A stretch of DNA of 7,287 nt from NCBI GenBank assembly GCA_001564135.1, contig LKNH01000129.1:1-7287 (forward strand), read 5' to 3'. Each line of letters opens with the position of its first letter. The first letter of the stretch is position 1. The position numbers and the translations under genes are program-made. This document shows, piece by piece, positions 1-5,025 of the stretch. This stretch comes from Halobacteriaceae archaeon Tc-Br11_E2g27. GTDB lineage: Archaea > Halobacteriota > Halobacteria > Halobacteriales > Haloarculaceae. The notes under the pieces were generated by a model that was given only the letters and a program-made list of their open reading frames with translations, was not told the origin of the DNA and searched no databases.

Positions 1-1035
1 GCGAGTGAAGCCGTAGCTGCGGACCAGCCAGATGCTGAGCAGCAAAGTGCTGACCCGGAGGTCGGTGACGAACCTGCCGAAGAGAGTGACGATACAGAGT
101 CGTCCACAACAGAGACGGAGTCCGATTCCGAGCCCGATGAAGACGATGAAGGACGCAGCCTCACCGAGCGTGCAAAGCTGTTTGCGACCGGTAAAACCGT
201 CATCGACGAGGACGACCTCGAATCACATCTACATGACCTCGAGTTTGGGTTGCTCGGCAGCGACGTTGAACTAGAGGTGACCGAGGAAATTCTCGACGGC
301 GTTGAGGAGAACCTCGTTGGAGAAACCCGGAGACGGCTCTCAAGTACCGGCGATATGGTTCGGGATGCACTCCGTGAATCCCTCTATGACGTTATCAGCG
401 TCGGGCAGTTTGACTTCGACCAGCGGGTTCAGGACGCTGATAAACCGGTCGTCATCATCTTCACTGGCGTTAACGGCGTCGGCAAGACGACAACCATCGC
501 CAAACTGTCCCATTATTTCGAACAACAGGGGCTCTCATCCGTCCTTGCAAACGGAGATACGTTCCGCGCTGGGGCGAACGAGCAGCTTGAAAAGCATGCT
601 GACAACCTCGGCAAGAAAATCATCTCACACGAGCAGGGTTCGGACCCCGCAGCGGTGATTTACGATGCCGTCGAGTATGCCAAGGCCAACGATATTGATG
701 TCGTACTCGGCGATACTGCCGGTCGGCTTCACACCGACGATGGGCTGATGGACCAACTCTCAAAAATTGACCGAGTCATCAACCCCGACATGACCGTTTT
801 TGTTGATGAGTCTGTAGCAGGACAGGATGCGGTCAACCGCGCTCGCGAGTTCAACAATGCCGCCAGCATCGACGGCACAATCCTGACCAAAGCTGATGCC
901 GACACACAGGGTGGTGCAGCTATCTCCATCTCACATGTCACCGGCAAGCCGATTCTCTTTCTGGGAACCGGCCAAGACTACGATGACCTCGAACGGTTCG
1001 AACCCGAGGAAATAGTCGACTCGTTGCTCGGATAA
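1..1035 (+). CDS. ftsY: Signal recognition particle receptor FtsY, 5'-truncated by the window edge
   Basis: This is the GTPase receptor that docks SRP54-ribosome complexes at the cytoplasmic membrane for co-translational protein export. The reading frame is open from base 1, so 344 residues are visible and the true start is outside. Visible residues 1-50 are a highly acidic low-complexity segment (the A domain). The N domain helical bundle follows at about 51-145, then the G domain. GTPase motifs are clear: G1 GVNGVGKT (156-163), DTFRAGA (186-192), G3 DTAGR (238-242), VAGQDA, and G4 TKAD (296-299), with the GGAA and FLGTGQ closing motifs that separate FtsY/SRP54 from other GTPases. The acidic N-terminus and short C-terminal helix favour FtsY over SRP54, which would carry an M domain. 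One oddity is Gly237 just before DTAGR, where a bulky hydrophobic residue is usual. The gene converges on rps3ae, 107 bases away. The family call is firm. Confidence 0.95.
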   Translation, partial: ASEAVAADQPDAEQQSADPEVGDEPAEESDDTESSTTETESDSEPDEDDEGRSLTERAKLFATGKTVIDEDDLESHLHDLEFGLLGSDVELEVTEEILDGVEENLVGETRRRLSSTGDMVRDALRESLYDVISVGQFDFDQRVQDADKPVVIIFTGVNGVGKTTTIAKLSHYFEQQGLSSVLANGDTFRAGANEQLEKHADNLGKKIISHEQGSDPAAVIYDAVEYAKANDIDVVLGDTAGRLHTDDGLMDQLSKIDRVINPDMTVFVDESVAGQDAVNRAREFNNAASIDGTILTKADADTQGGAAISISHVTGKPILFLGTGQDYDDLERFEPEEIVDSLLG

Positions 1036-1142
1036 CGCGGTTTAGAATTTGGATTTCACTCGGGGAGGTACACTGCAAAACCTCTCACGACTGTCATCGT
1101 AGCTATCGTTCTCTATAAAAGTAGTGGCGTGTTGATTCGTTC
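1036..1142. terminator. Convergent ftsY / rps3ae intergenic region with T-rich 3' ends
   Basis: This 107-base gap separates two converging genes. Read on the minus strand, TTTTATAG (1120-1113) lies 23 nt past the rps3ae stop, which fits the short U-run termination signals of archaea. On the plus strand the ftsY side has only short T triplets (1042-1060) and no convincing hairpin. The plus-strand string CTATAAAAG (1113-1121) resembles a TATA box, but no gene starts downstream of it, so I read it as the complement of the minus-strand T-run. The termination role is inferred from position and composition. Confidence 0.4.
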
Positions 1143-1766
1143 TTAGTCGTCGTCAACGTCGACGCTGGTTTCCTCTTCGACGGCAACCTCTTCCGGTCGG
1201 GCTTCGAGCGTCATCTTCTGGATTTCGACGCGGCGAAGCGGATAGATGGTCTTTGCTTCGTTGTAGATTGCAGAGGAGAGTCGACCGTCGACGACGCTGT
1301 CGACGAGTTCCTCGAAGGTTCGGTCGGAGGCGGCCTCGCGAACGATGTCAATCATCGTGCGTCGGATGGCTTTCTCCTGGCTCTCGTCGGCTGATTTGGT
1401 GGTCAGCGCAACTGGCTGAATCTGCACACGGTAATCGTCCGTCGTCAACACCGTAATGTATGCCTCAACTTTCGAGGAGCCACGGCGGACGAGACTGCGC
1501 AGGTAATCCCGCGTCAGTTCGTGACGGATAAACTCCGTGTAGGCCGTATCAGAGGCCACTTCGTTAACTTTGAACGTGAGCTTCGTGTTATTCCCGCTCG
1601 CGTCGTTTCTGAGCTCGCCGAGGGTCGTTTCGATGGTTCGGCCGAGCACTTTTTCCGATTCGTCTGCTGGTGTCTCGCCAAGCTCTTCCCGGTCAAACTG
1701 CTCCGGTGCCTGGACGGTATACCAGCGCTTTTCCTGCTTCTGTCGTGATACTGAACGTTCACTCAT
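1143..1766 (-). CDS. rps3ae: 30S ribosomal protein S3Ae (eS1)
   Basis: This is a small-subunit protein of the archaeal/eukaryotic-specific set, located at the platform near the mRNA exit. The product is 207 residues, close to the usual haloarchaeal length. It begins MSERSVSRQKQEKRWYTV and carries the family hallmarks KRWYTVQAP (about 12-20), LGRTIETTLGEL, a long beta-rich core, the segment RRGSSKVEAYI (about 103-113) and an acidic tail. The start at 1766 is chosen because the W-Y core follows at the usual distance. Extending to the in-frame ATG at 1862 would add 32 unrelated residues lying inside pcc1. The start overlaps the pcc1 stop by 8 bases (ATGAGTGA), and no Shine-Dalgarno sequence is visible, so translation is probably coupled. 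It is the last gene of the minus-strand operon. Confidence 0.94.
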   Translation of the reverse strand: MSERSVSRQKQEKRWYTVQAPEQFDREELGETPADESEKVLGRTIETTLGELRNDASGNNTKLTFKVNEVASDTAYTEFIRHELTRDYLRSLVRRGSSKVEAYITVLTTDDYRVQIQPVALTTKSADESQEKAIRRTMIDIVREAASDRTFEELVDSVVDGRLSSAIYNEAKTIYPLRRVEIQKMTLEARPEEVAVEEETSVDVDDD

Positions 1767-2064
1767 TGGTAGATGTGGTTGTGGTAATGGACGATTTCGC
1801 GTCCTCGTTAGTAAGCTGTGCTGCAACCCTGAGGTTGACGAGATAATCGTCAACTGTCGCATGCAATCCGCCTGTCGTCTCGCGTGTAATCGTCGTCAGA
1901 ACCTGCTCGTTTTCGACGGTTGTCGCCATTTCCTCGGTGTTATCCGGAATCAACGACTCGGCAATTTGTTTCGCGGTAACTGGGTCCTCGTGTGCCGTGA
2001 CAATCCGTGCGCGGCGACTCCCAGACCGCTCCGTCGTAGCCGTTACCGTCGTCTCTTTCGTCAT
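1759..2064 (-). CDS. pcc1: KEOPS complex Pcc1-like subunit
   Basis: This 101-residue protein matches the small alpha/beta fold of Pcc1, the dimerising subunit of KEOPS. That complex also contains Kae1, Bud32 and Cgi121, and makes the t6A modification at position 37 of ANN-decoding tRNAs. Visible features are RRARIVTAHEDP (about 17-28), an AKQIAESLIPDN helix and strand (31-42), and the helix DDYLVNLRVAAQL near the C-terminus, the pattern of two strands, a helix and a C-terminal helix typical of Pcc1. The sequence is Thr-rich at both ends. The start shares ATGA with the upstream gene's stop, and a strong Shine-Dalgarno sequence lies within that gene. A Pcc1-like gene between rps15 and rps3ae is, from memory, a common haloarchaeal arrangement. 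Assignment rests on family resemblance and context; no catalytic residues are expected. Confidence 0.82.
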   Translation of the reverse strand: MTKETTVTATTERSGSRRARIVTAHEDPVTAKQIAESLIPDNTEEMATTVENEQVLTTITRETTGGLHATVDDYLVNLRVAAQLTNEDAKSSITTTTSTNE

Positions 2065-3188
2065 AGTGCCTCCTTGAATGCCAGAATAACCTCGCTTGAC
2101 TCTGTCCCTGCAGGAAGATGAGCACGGGCCCGAACTCCGGTCCCAGCCGCGTTAGCGCCAACTTCGCTAGTGGCAATTTCCAATGCGTTTCCGACATTGG
2201 TCTCCACGGTCGATCGGCTGACCGCTGCGGCCTCACTCGGTGAGGTGACAAGGGTCACTGGTTCCGGCGCACAATATTGACTCATCAGTCGTGCCACGGG
2301 TTCAACAGGGGCTGATTCATCACATTGTGCGACGAACAGCCCGTTGTAGCGCCCGGTTTCGGCTGTCCTGATTGCGTCATGGACCTTGCTGGCGTGCGTT
2401 CGCCAGCGGTCGAGGTCGTCGTCCCTCGGGTCACTTCCCAGCGCTAACGCAAGTGCTCGTCCGGGTTTTTCGTGGACGACTGCGTCTAGCATGTCACCGT
2501 ACCCGCCGACCGTCTCGAACGGGCCGCCGACATACGGCTTCAGGAGGTTCTCCACGGCAGTTGCCCCCCGCGGTGTTCCATCACGCGCAAGTGAGAGTGC
2601 AAGGGCCGTTGCAACGTTCTTCCACTCCGTCGATTCTGCTGTCTCGTCGATGCTGGCTAGCAGCTCTCCCGTCCGCTCGGTCGACCCCGAAAACGAGGCA
2701 TGAACGAGCGTCGAATGGGTGAGACCATCAACCGGGTCGGCAGTCGGAACTGCAACGCCCGGCCGTTGGTTGATATTGGCTGTCGCCAGTCCTTCTCGGA
2801 GCTGCTCATCAGGGACAACGCCCGCTGTCCGGTGTCCTGCCAGTGCAAGCATTGGGTCTGCTGTGCCAAGTTCGGCTGCGATATCGTAGGCGGCTTTGCT
2901 CGTACACGGTATCTCCTCGCCAATTGTGATGTCTGCCGTTTTCGCCGGCCGACCGACTGCGACCGTCAGGTCAGCGTCGGTTTCGCGCGTCAGCTCTCCC
3001 GGCAACCCCTCGATTGATGTCTGATAGGGGCTGTTGGTGGCTGTGAGCGCTTTCCCAAGCAGTCCAGCCGCTGCCACACCATCACCAGTCTGTGCTGTCA
3101 CGAGGTGAACGAACTCGGCCTCGCGGAGCTGTGATGCGATGGAAGTTGCAGCGGTCGTGTGTGTCTGCTGGCGGTCGGCTGTTGACAT
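2061..3188 (-). CDS. RecJ/DHH-superfamily-like protein with degenerate catalytic motifs
   Basis: This 375-residue protein resembles the haloarchaeal RecJ-like proteins encoded between rps15 and pcc1. True RecJ/GAN proteins are metal-dependent single-strand exonucleases, and a catalytically altered relative is the replication factor Cdc45. The N-terminal segment TAQTGDGVAAAGLLGKAL (31-48) aligns with the usual HADADG...AAGLL motif, but His and the first Asp are replaced by Ala and Thr; only the final Asp-Gly remains. No DHH triplet exists anywhere in the protein. The C-terminal VGANAAGTGVRARAHL looks like a DHHA1 motif that has lost its GGGH signature. The ATG follows the rps15 TAA with no gap (TAAATG) and has no Shine-Dalgarno sequence, pointing to translational re-initiation. 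I infer a non-nucleolytic or scaffold role. Family membership rests on pattern and context, so moderate confidence. Confidence 0.7.
   Translation of the reverse strand: MSTADRQQTHTTAATSIASQLREAEFVHLVTAQTGDGVAAAGLLGKALTATNSPYQTSIEGLPGELTRETDADLTVAVGRPAKTADITIGEEIPCTSKAAYDIAAELGTADPMLALAGHRTAGVVPDEQLREGLATANINQRPGVAVPTADPVDGLTHSTLVHASFSGSTERTGELLASIDETAESTEWKNVATALALSLARDGTPRGATAVENLLKPYVGGPFETVGGYGDMLDAVVHEKPGRALALALGSDPRDDDLDRWRTHASKVHDAIRTAETGRYNGLFVAQCDESAPVEPVARLMSQYCAPEPVTLVTSPSEAAAVSRSTVETNVGNALEIATSEVGANAAGTGVRARAHLPAGTESSEVILAFKEAL
2069..2075 (-). promoter_or_regulatory. Shine-Dalgarno sequence of the Pcc1-like gene
   Basis: Read on the minus strand, AAGGAGG is followed by 4 nt (CACT) and then the ATG at 2064. 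This is a strong match to the archaeal anti-Shine-Dalgarno sequence and lies inside the last codons of the RecJ-like gene. It fixes the pcc1 start and contrasts with the RecJ-like and rps3ae starts, which have no visible ribosome binding site. Confidence 0.75.
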
Positions 3189-3650
3189 TTAAATCAGGTC
3201 TTTGGCGTCGTCGATGGAGTACGAGAATTCTTCGTCGATTTTGTCGCCTCGGTAATACTCGAGGAGACGGCGGATTTTTGCTTCGGTGTTTTGCAGGGCA
3301 CGTTTGTTCTGGTAGTCCGTACCGTTTTCTTCCATGTGCTCATTTAGGCGCACGGCCCGTGCGAGCAGATTTCGAAGATCTTCCGGAATCTCCGGTTCGG
3401 ATTCGTTCTCTTCGAGAATCTCGGTGACCTTCTTGCCAGTTGCGAGTTTGACGTTCGGGACAGGGACGCCCTGGACGCCCTGGTCACGGAGTTGGACGCC
3501 GATTTCGCTCGGACTGTAGCCCTGCTCTGCGAGGTCGACTACGTGTTCTTCAATCGACTCAGGGTCGATGTCGCTCCACTCTGGTGGTTCGTCTGCCACC
3601 GGCTTGTCCGAATCGGACGAGCCACGGCGGCGTGTATGCATTCGTGCCAT
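3189..3650 (-). CDS. rps15: 30S ribosomal protein S15 (uS15)
   Basis: This primary-binding 30S protein recognises the three-way junction in the central domain of 16S rRNA. The 153-residue length fits the archaeal/eukaryotic long form. An N-terminal extension starts MARMHTRRRGSSDSDKP, then PPEWSDIDPESIEEHVVDLA and the segment SPSEIGVQLRDQGVQGVPVP (about 47-66). The conserved S15 helical core follows: LRNLLARAVRLNEHMEENG, then KRALQNTEAKIRRLLEYYR (about 117-135). The start at 3650 (MARMH) is the family-typical one; the in-frame ATG at 3671 would add seven unconserved residues. It is the first gene of the operon, and its TAA stop directly abuts the ATG of the RecJ-like gene. Upstream lies an unusually repeat-rich region that may regulate it. 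Confidence 0.95.
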   Translation of the reverse strand: MARMHTRRRGSSDSDKPVADEPPEWSDIDPESIEEHVVDLAEQGYSPSEIGVQLRDQGVQGVPVPNVKLATGKKVTEILEENESEPEIPEDLRNLLARAVRLNEHMEENGTDYQNKRALQNTEAKIRRLLEYYRGDKIDEEFSYSIDDAKDLI

Positions 3651-3691
3651 TGTCTCTGGTTGGAACAACACTGGCCGCTGTACTCAACTAC

Positions 3692-3710
3692 GATAACTGA
3701 TGATATCAGT
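3692..3710 (-). promoter_or_regulatory. Possible proximal rps15 promoter with an adjoining 6-bp dyad
   Basis: On the minus strand a TATA-like GTTATCG lies at 3698-3692, about 42-48 nt before the rps15 ATG, which would give a leader near 20 nt. Overlapping its upstream edge is a perfect dyad, ACTGAT-3 nt-ATCAGT (plus-strand coordinates 3696-3710), where a transcription-factor-B element or an operator would sit. The match to the haloarchaeal TATA consensus is only partial, so the call is tentative. Confidence 0.3.
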
Positions 3711-3716
3711 CACGTT

Positions 3717-3744
3717 CCAGCCGCGCTACAGTAGCTGCGGCTGG
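3717..3744 (-). repeat. Near-perfect 28-base inverted repeat upstream of rps15
   Basis: On the plus strand, CCAGCCGCGCTAC at 3717-3729 pairs with GTAGC (3731-3735) and GCGGCTGG (3737-3744), with A3730 at the centre and T3736 as a single bulge. As RNA, with a minimum three-base loop, this gives a 12-bp GC-rich stem with one bulge; T3716/A3745 can add another pair. It sits 67-94 nt before the rps15 start. There is no T-run directly after it on the minus strand, so a terminator is unlikely. It could be a leader hairpin or a dimeric protein-binding site. Confidence 0.7.
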
Positions 3745-3755
3745 ATTGAACACTT

Positions 3756-3801
3756 CCGCAATCCCAAGCCGCCCAAGCGGACGGCGATGTCAGATTTGCG
3801 G
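3756..3801 (-). other. Bulged stem enclosing a tetraloop hairpin, upstream of rps15
   Basis: Read on the minus strand, CCGCAAATC (3801-3793) can pair with GATTGCGG (3763-3756) with one bulged A. Between them GCCGTCC (3785-3779) pairs with GGGCGGC (3774-3768), including one T-G wobble, around a GCTT tetraloop. The two stems are separated by an asymmetric internal loop of about 7 and 4 nt. The shape recalls an H/ACA-type guide hairpin, but no ANA trinucleotide follows at the right place (AAG is seen), so I do not call one. It is probably part of a structured leader or a separate small RNA. Confidence 0.45.
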
Positions 3802-3837
3802 CCGTGCGTTCCCACTCATAGCAATACGACTATGCGG

Positions 3838-3845
3838 CATAAACC
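3838..3845 (-). promoter_or_regulatory. Possible distal rps15 operon promoter (TATA-like box)
   Basis: The minus strand reads GGTTTATG at 3845-3838, preceded by a purine-rich CGAGA, a fair match to a haloarchaeal TATA box with its BRE. A start site would be expected near 3813-3817, overlapping a small dyad (CATAG at 3817-3821 with CTATG at 3830-3834). From there the rps15 transcript would carry a long structured leader. Confidence 0.4.
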
Positions 3846-3872
3846 TCTCGGTTACGGTCGAAACAACCGGGT

Positions 3873-3885
3873 AGAAGGGGGAAAA
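3873..3885 (-). terminator. Pyrimidine/T-rich terminator of the phosphoribosyltransferase gene
   Basis: Just after the TAA of the hpt-family gene the minus strand reads CTGA and then TTTTCCCCCTTCT. A short T-run within a pyrimidine tract directly past a stop codon fits archaeal termination without a hairpin. The role is inferred from position. Confidence 0.4.
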
Positions 3886-3889
3886 TCAG

Positions 3890-4459
3890 TTAGTCGTCGC
3901 CTTCTTCGTCGACGATGACGACTTCACCATCGACGACATCCACGTTGATGAGTGTCTTCGGTTCGTAACCGCTCTCTTCAACTTTGTTGACACCGCCGAC
4001 TTTCTTGATAACAACGACCGTATCAACGACTTCTGCCCCGATTGCACCGAGGGCATCGAGCAACGAGGTCAGCGTCCCGCCGGTCGAGAGAACATCATCG
4101 AGAACGAGAACGCGGTCTCCCTCACGGACGTCGTTAATATACATTTCACTTTCGCTGTATCCCGTTTCCTTTGAGATTTCGACTTCGTCTTCGAGGCCGT
4201 AATCACGTTTTCTGACGACGACGAGCGGAATGTCGGTCATCAGGGAGACGGCTGTCGAGATGTGAATACCCATTGCTTCGGGGGCGACGATTTTGTCAAC
4301 ATCGGTGAGGTCTGCTTTGCGGACGATTCGGATGACAATCTCTCGAAGCAGTTCCGGTCGGAGCATCGGCACGCCATCGCTAATCGGATGGACGAAGTAA
4401 TGGTAGTCCCCTTTCTGTACGACAGGGGCTTCAAGCAGTGACTTCCTGAGTTGGTCCAT
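3890..4459 (-). CDS. hpt: Hypoxanthine/guanine-type purine phosphoribosyltransferase
   Basis: This enzyme joins a free purine base to PRPP to give a nucleotide and pyrophosphate, a cytoplasmic purine-salvage step. The 189-residue product matches the archaeal Hpt family. The N-terminal segment KGDYHYFVHPISDGVPMLRP (16-35) is characteristic, followed by VAPEAMGI (58-65), VVRKRDYGL (81-89), the flexible-loop region ETGYSESEMYIND (98-110), and the PRPP-binding loop VLVLDDVLSTGGTL (117-130) with its paired acidic residues. The tail is acidic. The start at 4459 gives the family-typical MDQLRKSLLEAP opening. No Shine-Dalgarno sequence is visible, so a short leader or leaderless mRNA is likely. Substrate preference cannot be read from the sequence: archaeal members annotated as Hpt, and the haloarchaeal 'HGPRTase-like' set, may differ, and adenine use is not excluded. 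Confidence 0.85.
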   Translation of the reverse strand: MDQLRKSLLEAPVVQKGDYHYFVHPISDGVPMLRPELLREIVIRIVRKADLTDVDKIVAPEAMGIHISTAVSLMTDIPLVVVRKRDYGLEDEVEISKETGYSESEMYINDVREGDRVLVLDDVLSTGGTLTSLLDALGAIGAEVVDTVVVIKKVGGVNKVEESGYEPKTLINVDVVDGEVVIVDEEGDD

Positions 4460-4492
4460 GCCTTCGGTACTGGTAGCGCGGTCAAAAATGTG

Positions 4493-4503
4493 CTGATAAG
4501 GAG
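4493..4503 (-). promoter_or_regulatory. Possible promoter of the phosphoribosyltransferase gene
   Basis: On the minus strand TCCTTATCAG (4502-4493) lies about 34-43 nt before the ATG at 4459 and follows a C-rich stretch. A start about 25 nt downstream would leave a leader of roughly 12 nt. The TATA match is partial, so this is tentative. Confidence 0.35.
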
Positions 4504-4522
4504 GGAGTGGTGGCGGTGGTGG
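4500..4522 (+). repeat. G-rich TGG/CGG tract in the divergent intergenic region
   Basis: The plus strand has seven runs of two or three G within 23 bases, spaced by one to three bases, including five consecutive NGG triplets (TGG TGG CGG TGG TGG). It lies between the divergently transcribed hpt and membrane-protein genes, immediately upstream of the candidate hpt TATA box. It could form a two-layer G-quadruplex or simply be an upstream activating or BRE-like sequence; both are inference. Confidence 0.5.
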
Positions 4523-4558
4523 AACCTGTCGTTGTGACTGTCATCATCGAACAGTGGT

Positions 4559-4567
4559 TCCTTTAGT
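4559..4567 (+). promoter_or_regulatory. TATA-like box of the four-helix membrane protein gene
   Basis: TCCTTTAGTGA centres on CTTTAG at 4560-4565, about 25-30 nt before the ATG at 4590. That is the spacing expected for a leaderless haloarchaeal transcript and supports 4590 as the start. If so, the earlier in-frame ATGs at 4554 and 4569 would fall outside the mRNA. Confidence 0.45.
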
Positions 4568-4589
4568 GATGGCCCGTAAAGAGGTGATA

Positions 4590-4964
4590 ATGGATTCCGC
4601 TACTGACTCGGTCTCGTTTACAAGTATCGTCGCAGGCGTCGTACTGGTTCTCGTAGGGGTCCTCTCGTACGTCCTCTCGGACTTTGCCAGCATGACCGCA
4701 CTCATTCCTGCTTTCTTTGGCTTTGTGTTTATCGTCCTCGGAGTCGTCGCTCGGGCAACCGGTGCAAGCCGTCCTGCAATTCTGTCCATCGCTGTGCTTG
4801 CAGTCCTTGGGATTGGTGGTTCACTCCGTGGCGTTCCCGATATCGTTGCGCTCGTAACTGGCGGGAGCCCCGAATCCACTATCGGGGCCGTTTCACAGGC
4901 GGCAATGATTGTTATCTCTCTGTTCCTCCTGATTTCGGTCTTTCGGTTCTTTCGAGATAGCTGA
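4590..4964 (+). CDS. Small haloarchaeal membrane protein with four predicted helices
   Basis: The product is 124 residues and mostly hydrophobic, with four likely transmembrane segments at about 10-30, 35-56, 62-78 and 101-120. The loop between the third and fourth carries SLRGVPDIVALVTGGSPEST, a Gly-rich polar segment. From memory it resembles conserved haloarchaeal proteins annotated only as hypothetical or membrane proteins. No catalytic or ligand-binding motif is visible, so no function is proposed. The start at 4590 (MDSATDSVSF) is preferred because a TATA-like box lies about 26 nt upstream. Starting at 4569 would add seven residues (MARKEVI) and starting at 4554 twelve. GAGGTGA at 4581-4587 is too close to the ATG to be an ideal ribosome binding site. 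It is divergent from hpt and ends 61 bases before the HerA-like gene. Confidence 0.75.
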   Translation: MDSATDSVSFTSIVAGVVLVLVGVLSYVLSDFASMTALIPAFFGFVFIVLGVVARATGASRPAILSIAVLAVLGIGGSLRGVPDIVALVTGGSPESTIGAVSQAAMIVISLFLLISVFRFFRDS

Positions 4965-4995
4965 CCCGTTTCACTTTCACTCCGGAGGGGAAACG

Positions 4996-5003
4996 TGTTA
5001 ATG
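4996..5003 (+). promoter_or_regulatory. TATA-like box of the HerA-like gene
   Basis: GTGTTAATG places TTAA at 4998-5001, about 25-28 nt before the ATG at 5026, again the leaderless spacing. The upstream GGGGAAACG could serve as a BRE. This suggests the ATPase is transcribed from its own promoter rather than only by read-through from the membrane-protein gene. Confidence 0.4.
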
Positions 5004-5025
5004 CTCGCCCGTCCACCTAGCGGAT

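Larger units (their letters stand above)
3651..3889 (-). other. Gene-free, inverted-repeat-rich region upstream of rps15
   Basis: This 239-base gap between the hpt stop and the rps15 start holds no convincing gene. Reading along the minus strand, it contains a pyrimidine/T-rich tract just after hpt (3885-3873), a TATA-like box (3845-3838), a bulged stem enclosing a 7-bp hairpin (3801-3756), a 12-13-bp inverted repeat (3744-3717), a 6-bp dyad (3710-3696) and a second TATA-like string (3698-3692). If transcription begins from the distal box, the rps15 mRNA would carry a structured leader of roughly 165 nt, which is unusual where most mRNAs are leaderless. If it begins from the proximal box, the repeats would be upstream DNA sites. 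The sequence alone does not decide between them. Confidence 0.5.

Noticed and set aside
1767..1862. N-terminal extension of S3Ae from an upstream in-frame ATG
   Set aside because: It would add 32 residues with no resemblance to eS1, lying wholly within the pcc1 coding region. The family start MSERSVSRQKQ is at 1766.
1570..2121. Plus-strand open frame of 183 codons opposite rps3ae and pcc1
   Set aside because: It is antisense to two well-supported genes and lacks the acidic composition of the real proteins here. It is Arg/Ser/Cys-rich, as expected of a shadow frame.
3651..3671. Seven-residue extension of S15 (MLFQPET)
   Set aside because: The archaeal S15 N-terminus is MARMH; the extension is not family-like and the ATG at 3650 gives the normal length.
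3697..3760. Possible C/D box guide RNA on the plus strand (CTGATGA at 3697-3703)
   Set aside because: The box lacks the leading purine, and no D box (CTGA) follows at the expected 50-60 nt spacing.
3715..3801. Possible tRNA on the minus strand because of a GTTCAATCC string
   Set aside because: The bases around it cannot form a 5-bp T stem, and no acceptor or anticodon arm fits. It is better explained by the separate hairpins.
3700..3918. Plus-strand 72-codon frame across the rps15 upstream region
   Set aside because: Strongly basic, overlaps the 3' end of hpt on the other strand, crosses the inverted repeats and resembles no family.
4554..4589. Longer start for the four-helix membrane protein
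   Set aside because: The TATA-like CTTTAG at 4560-4565 would place transcription start at about 4590, after the alternative ATGs at 4554 and 4569. Not excluded, but less likely.
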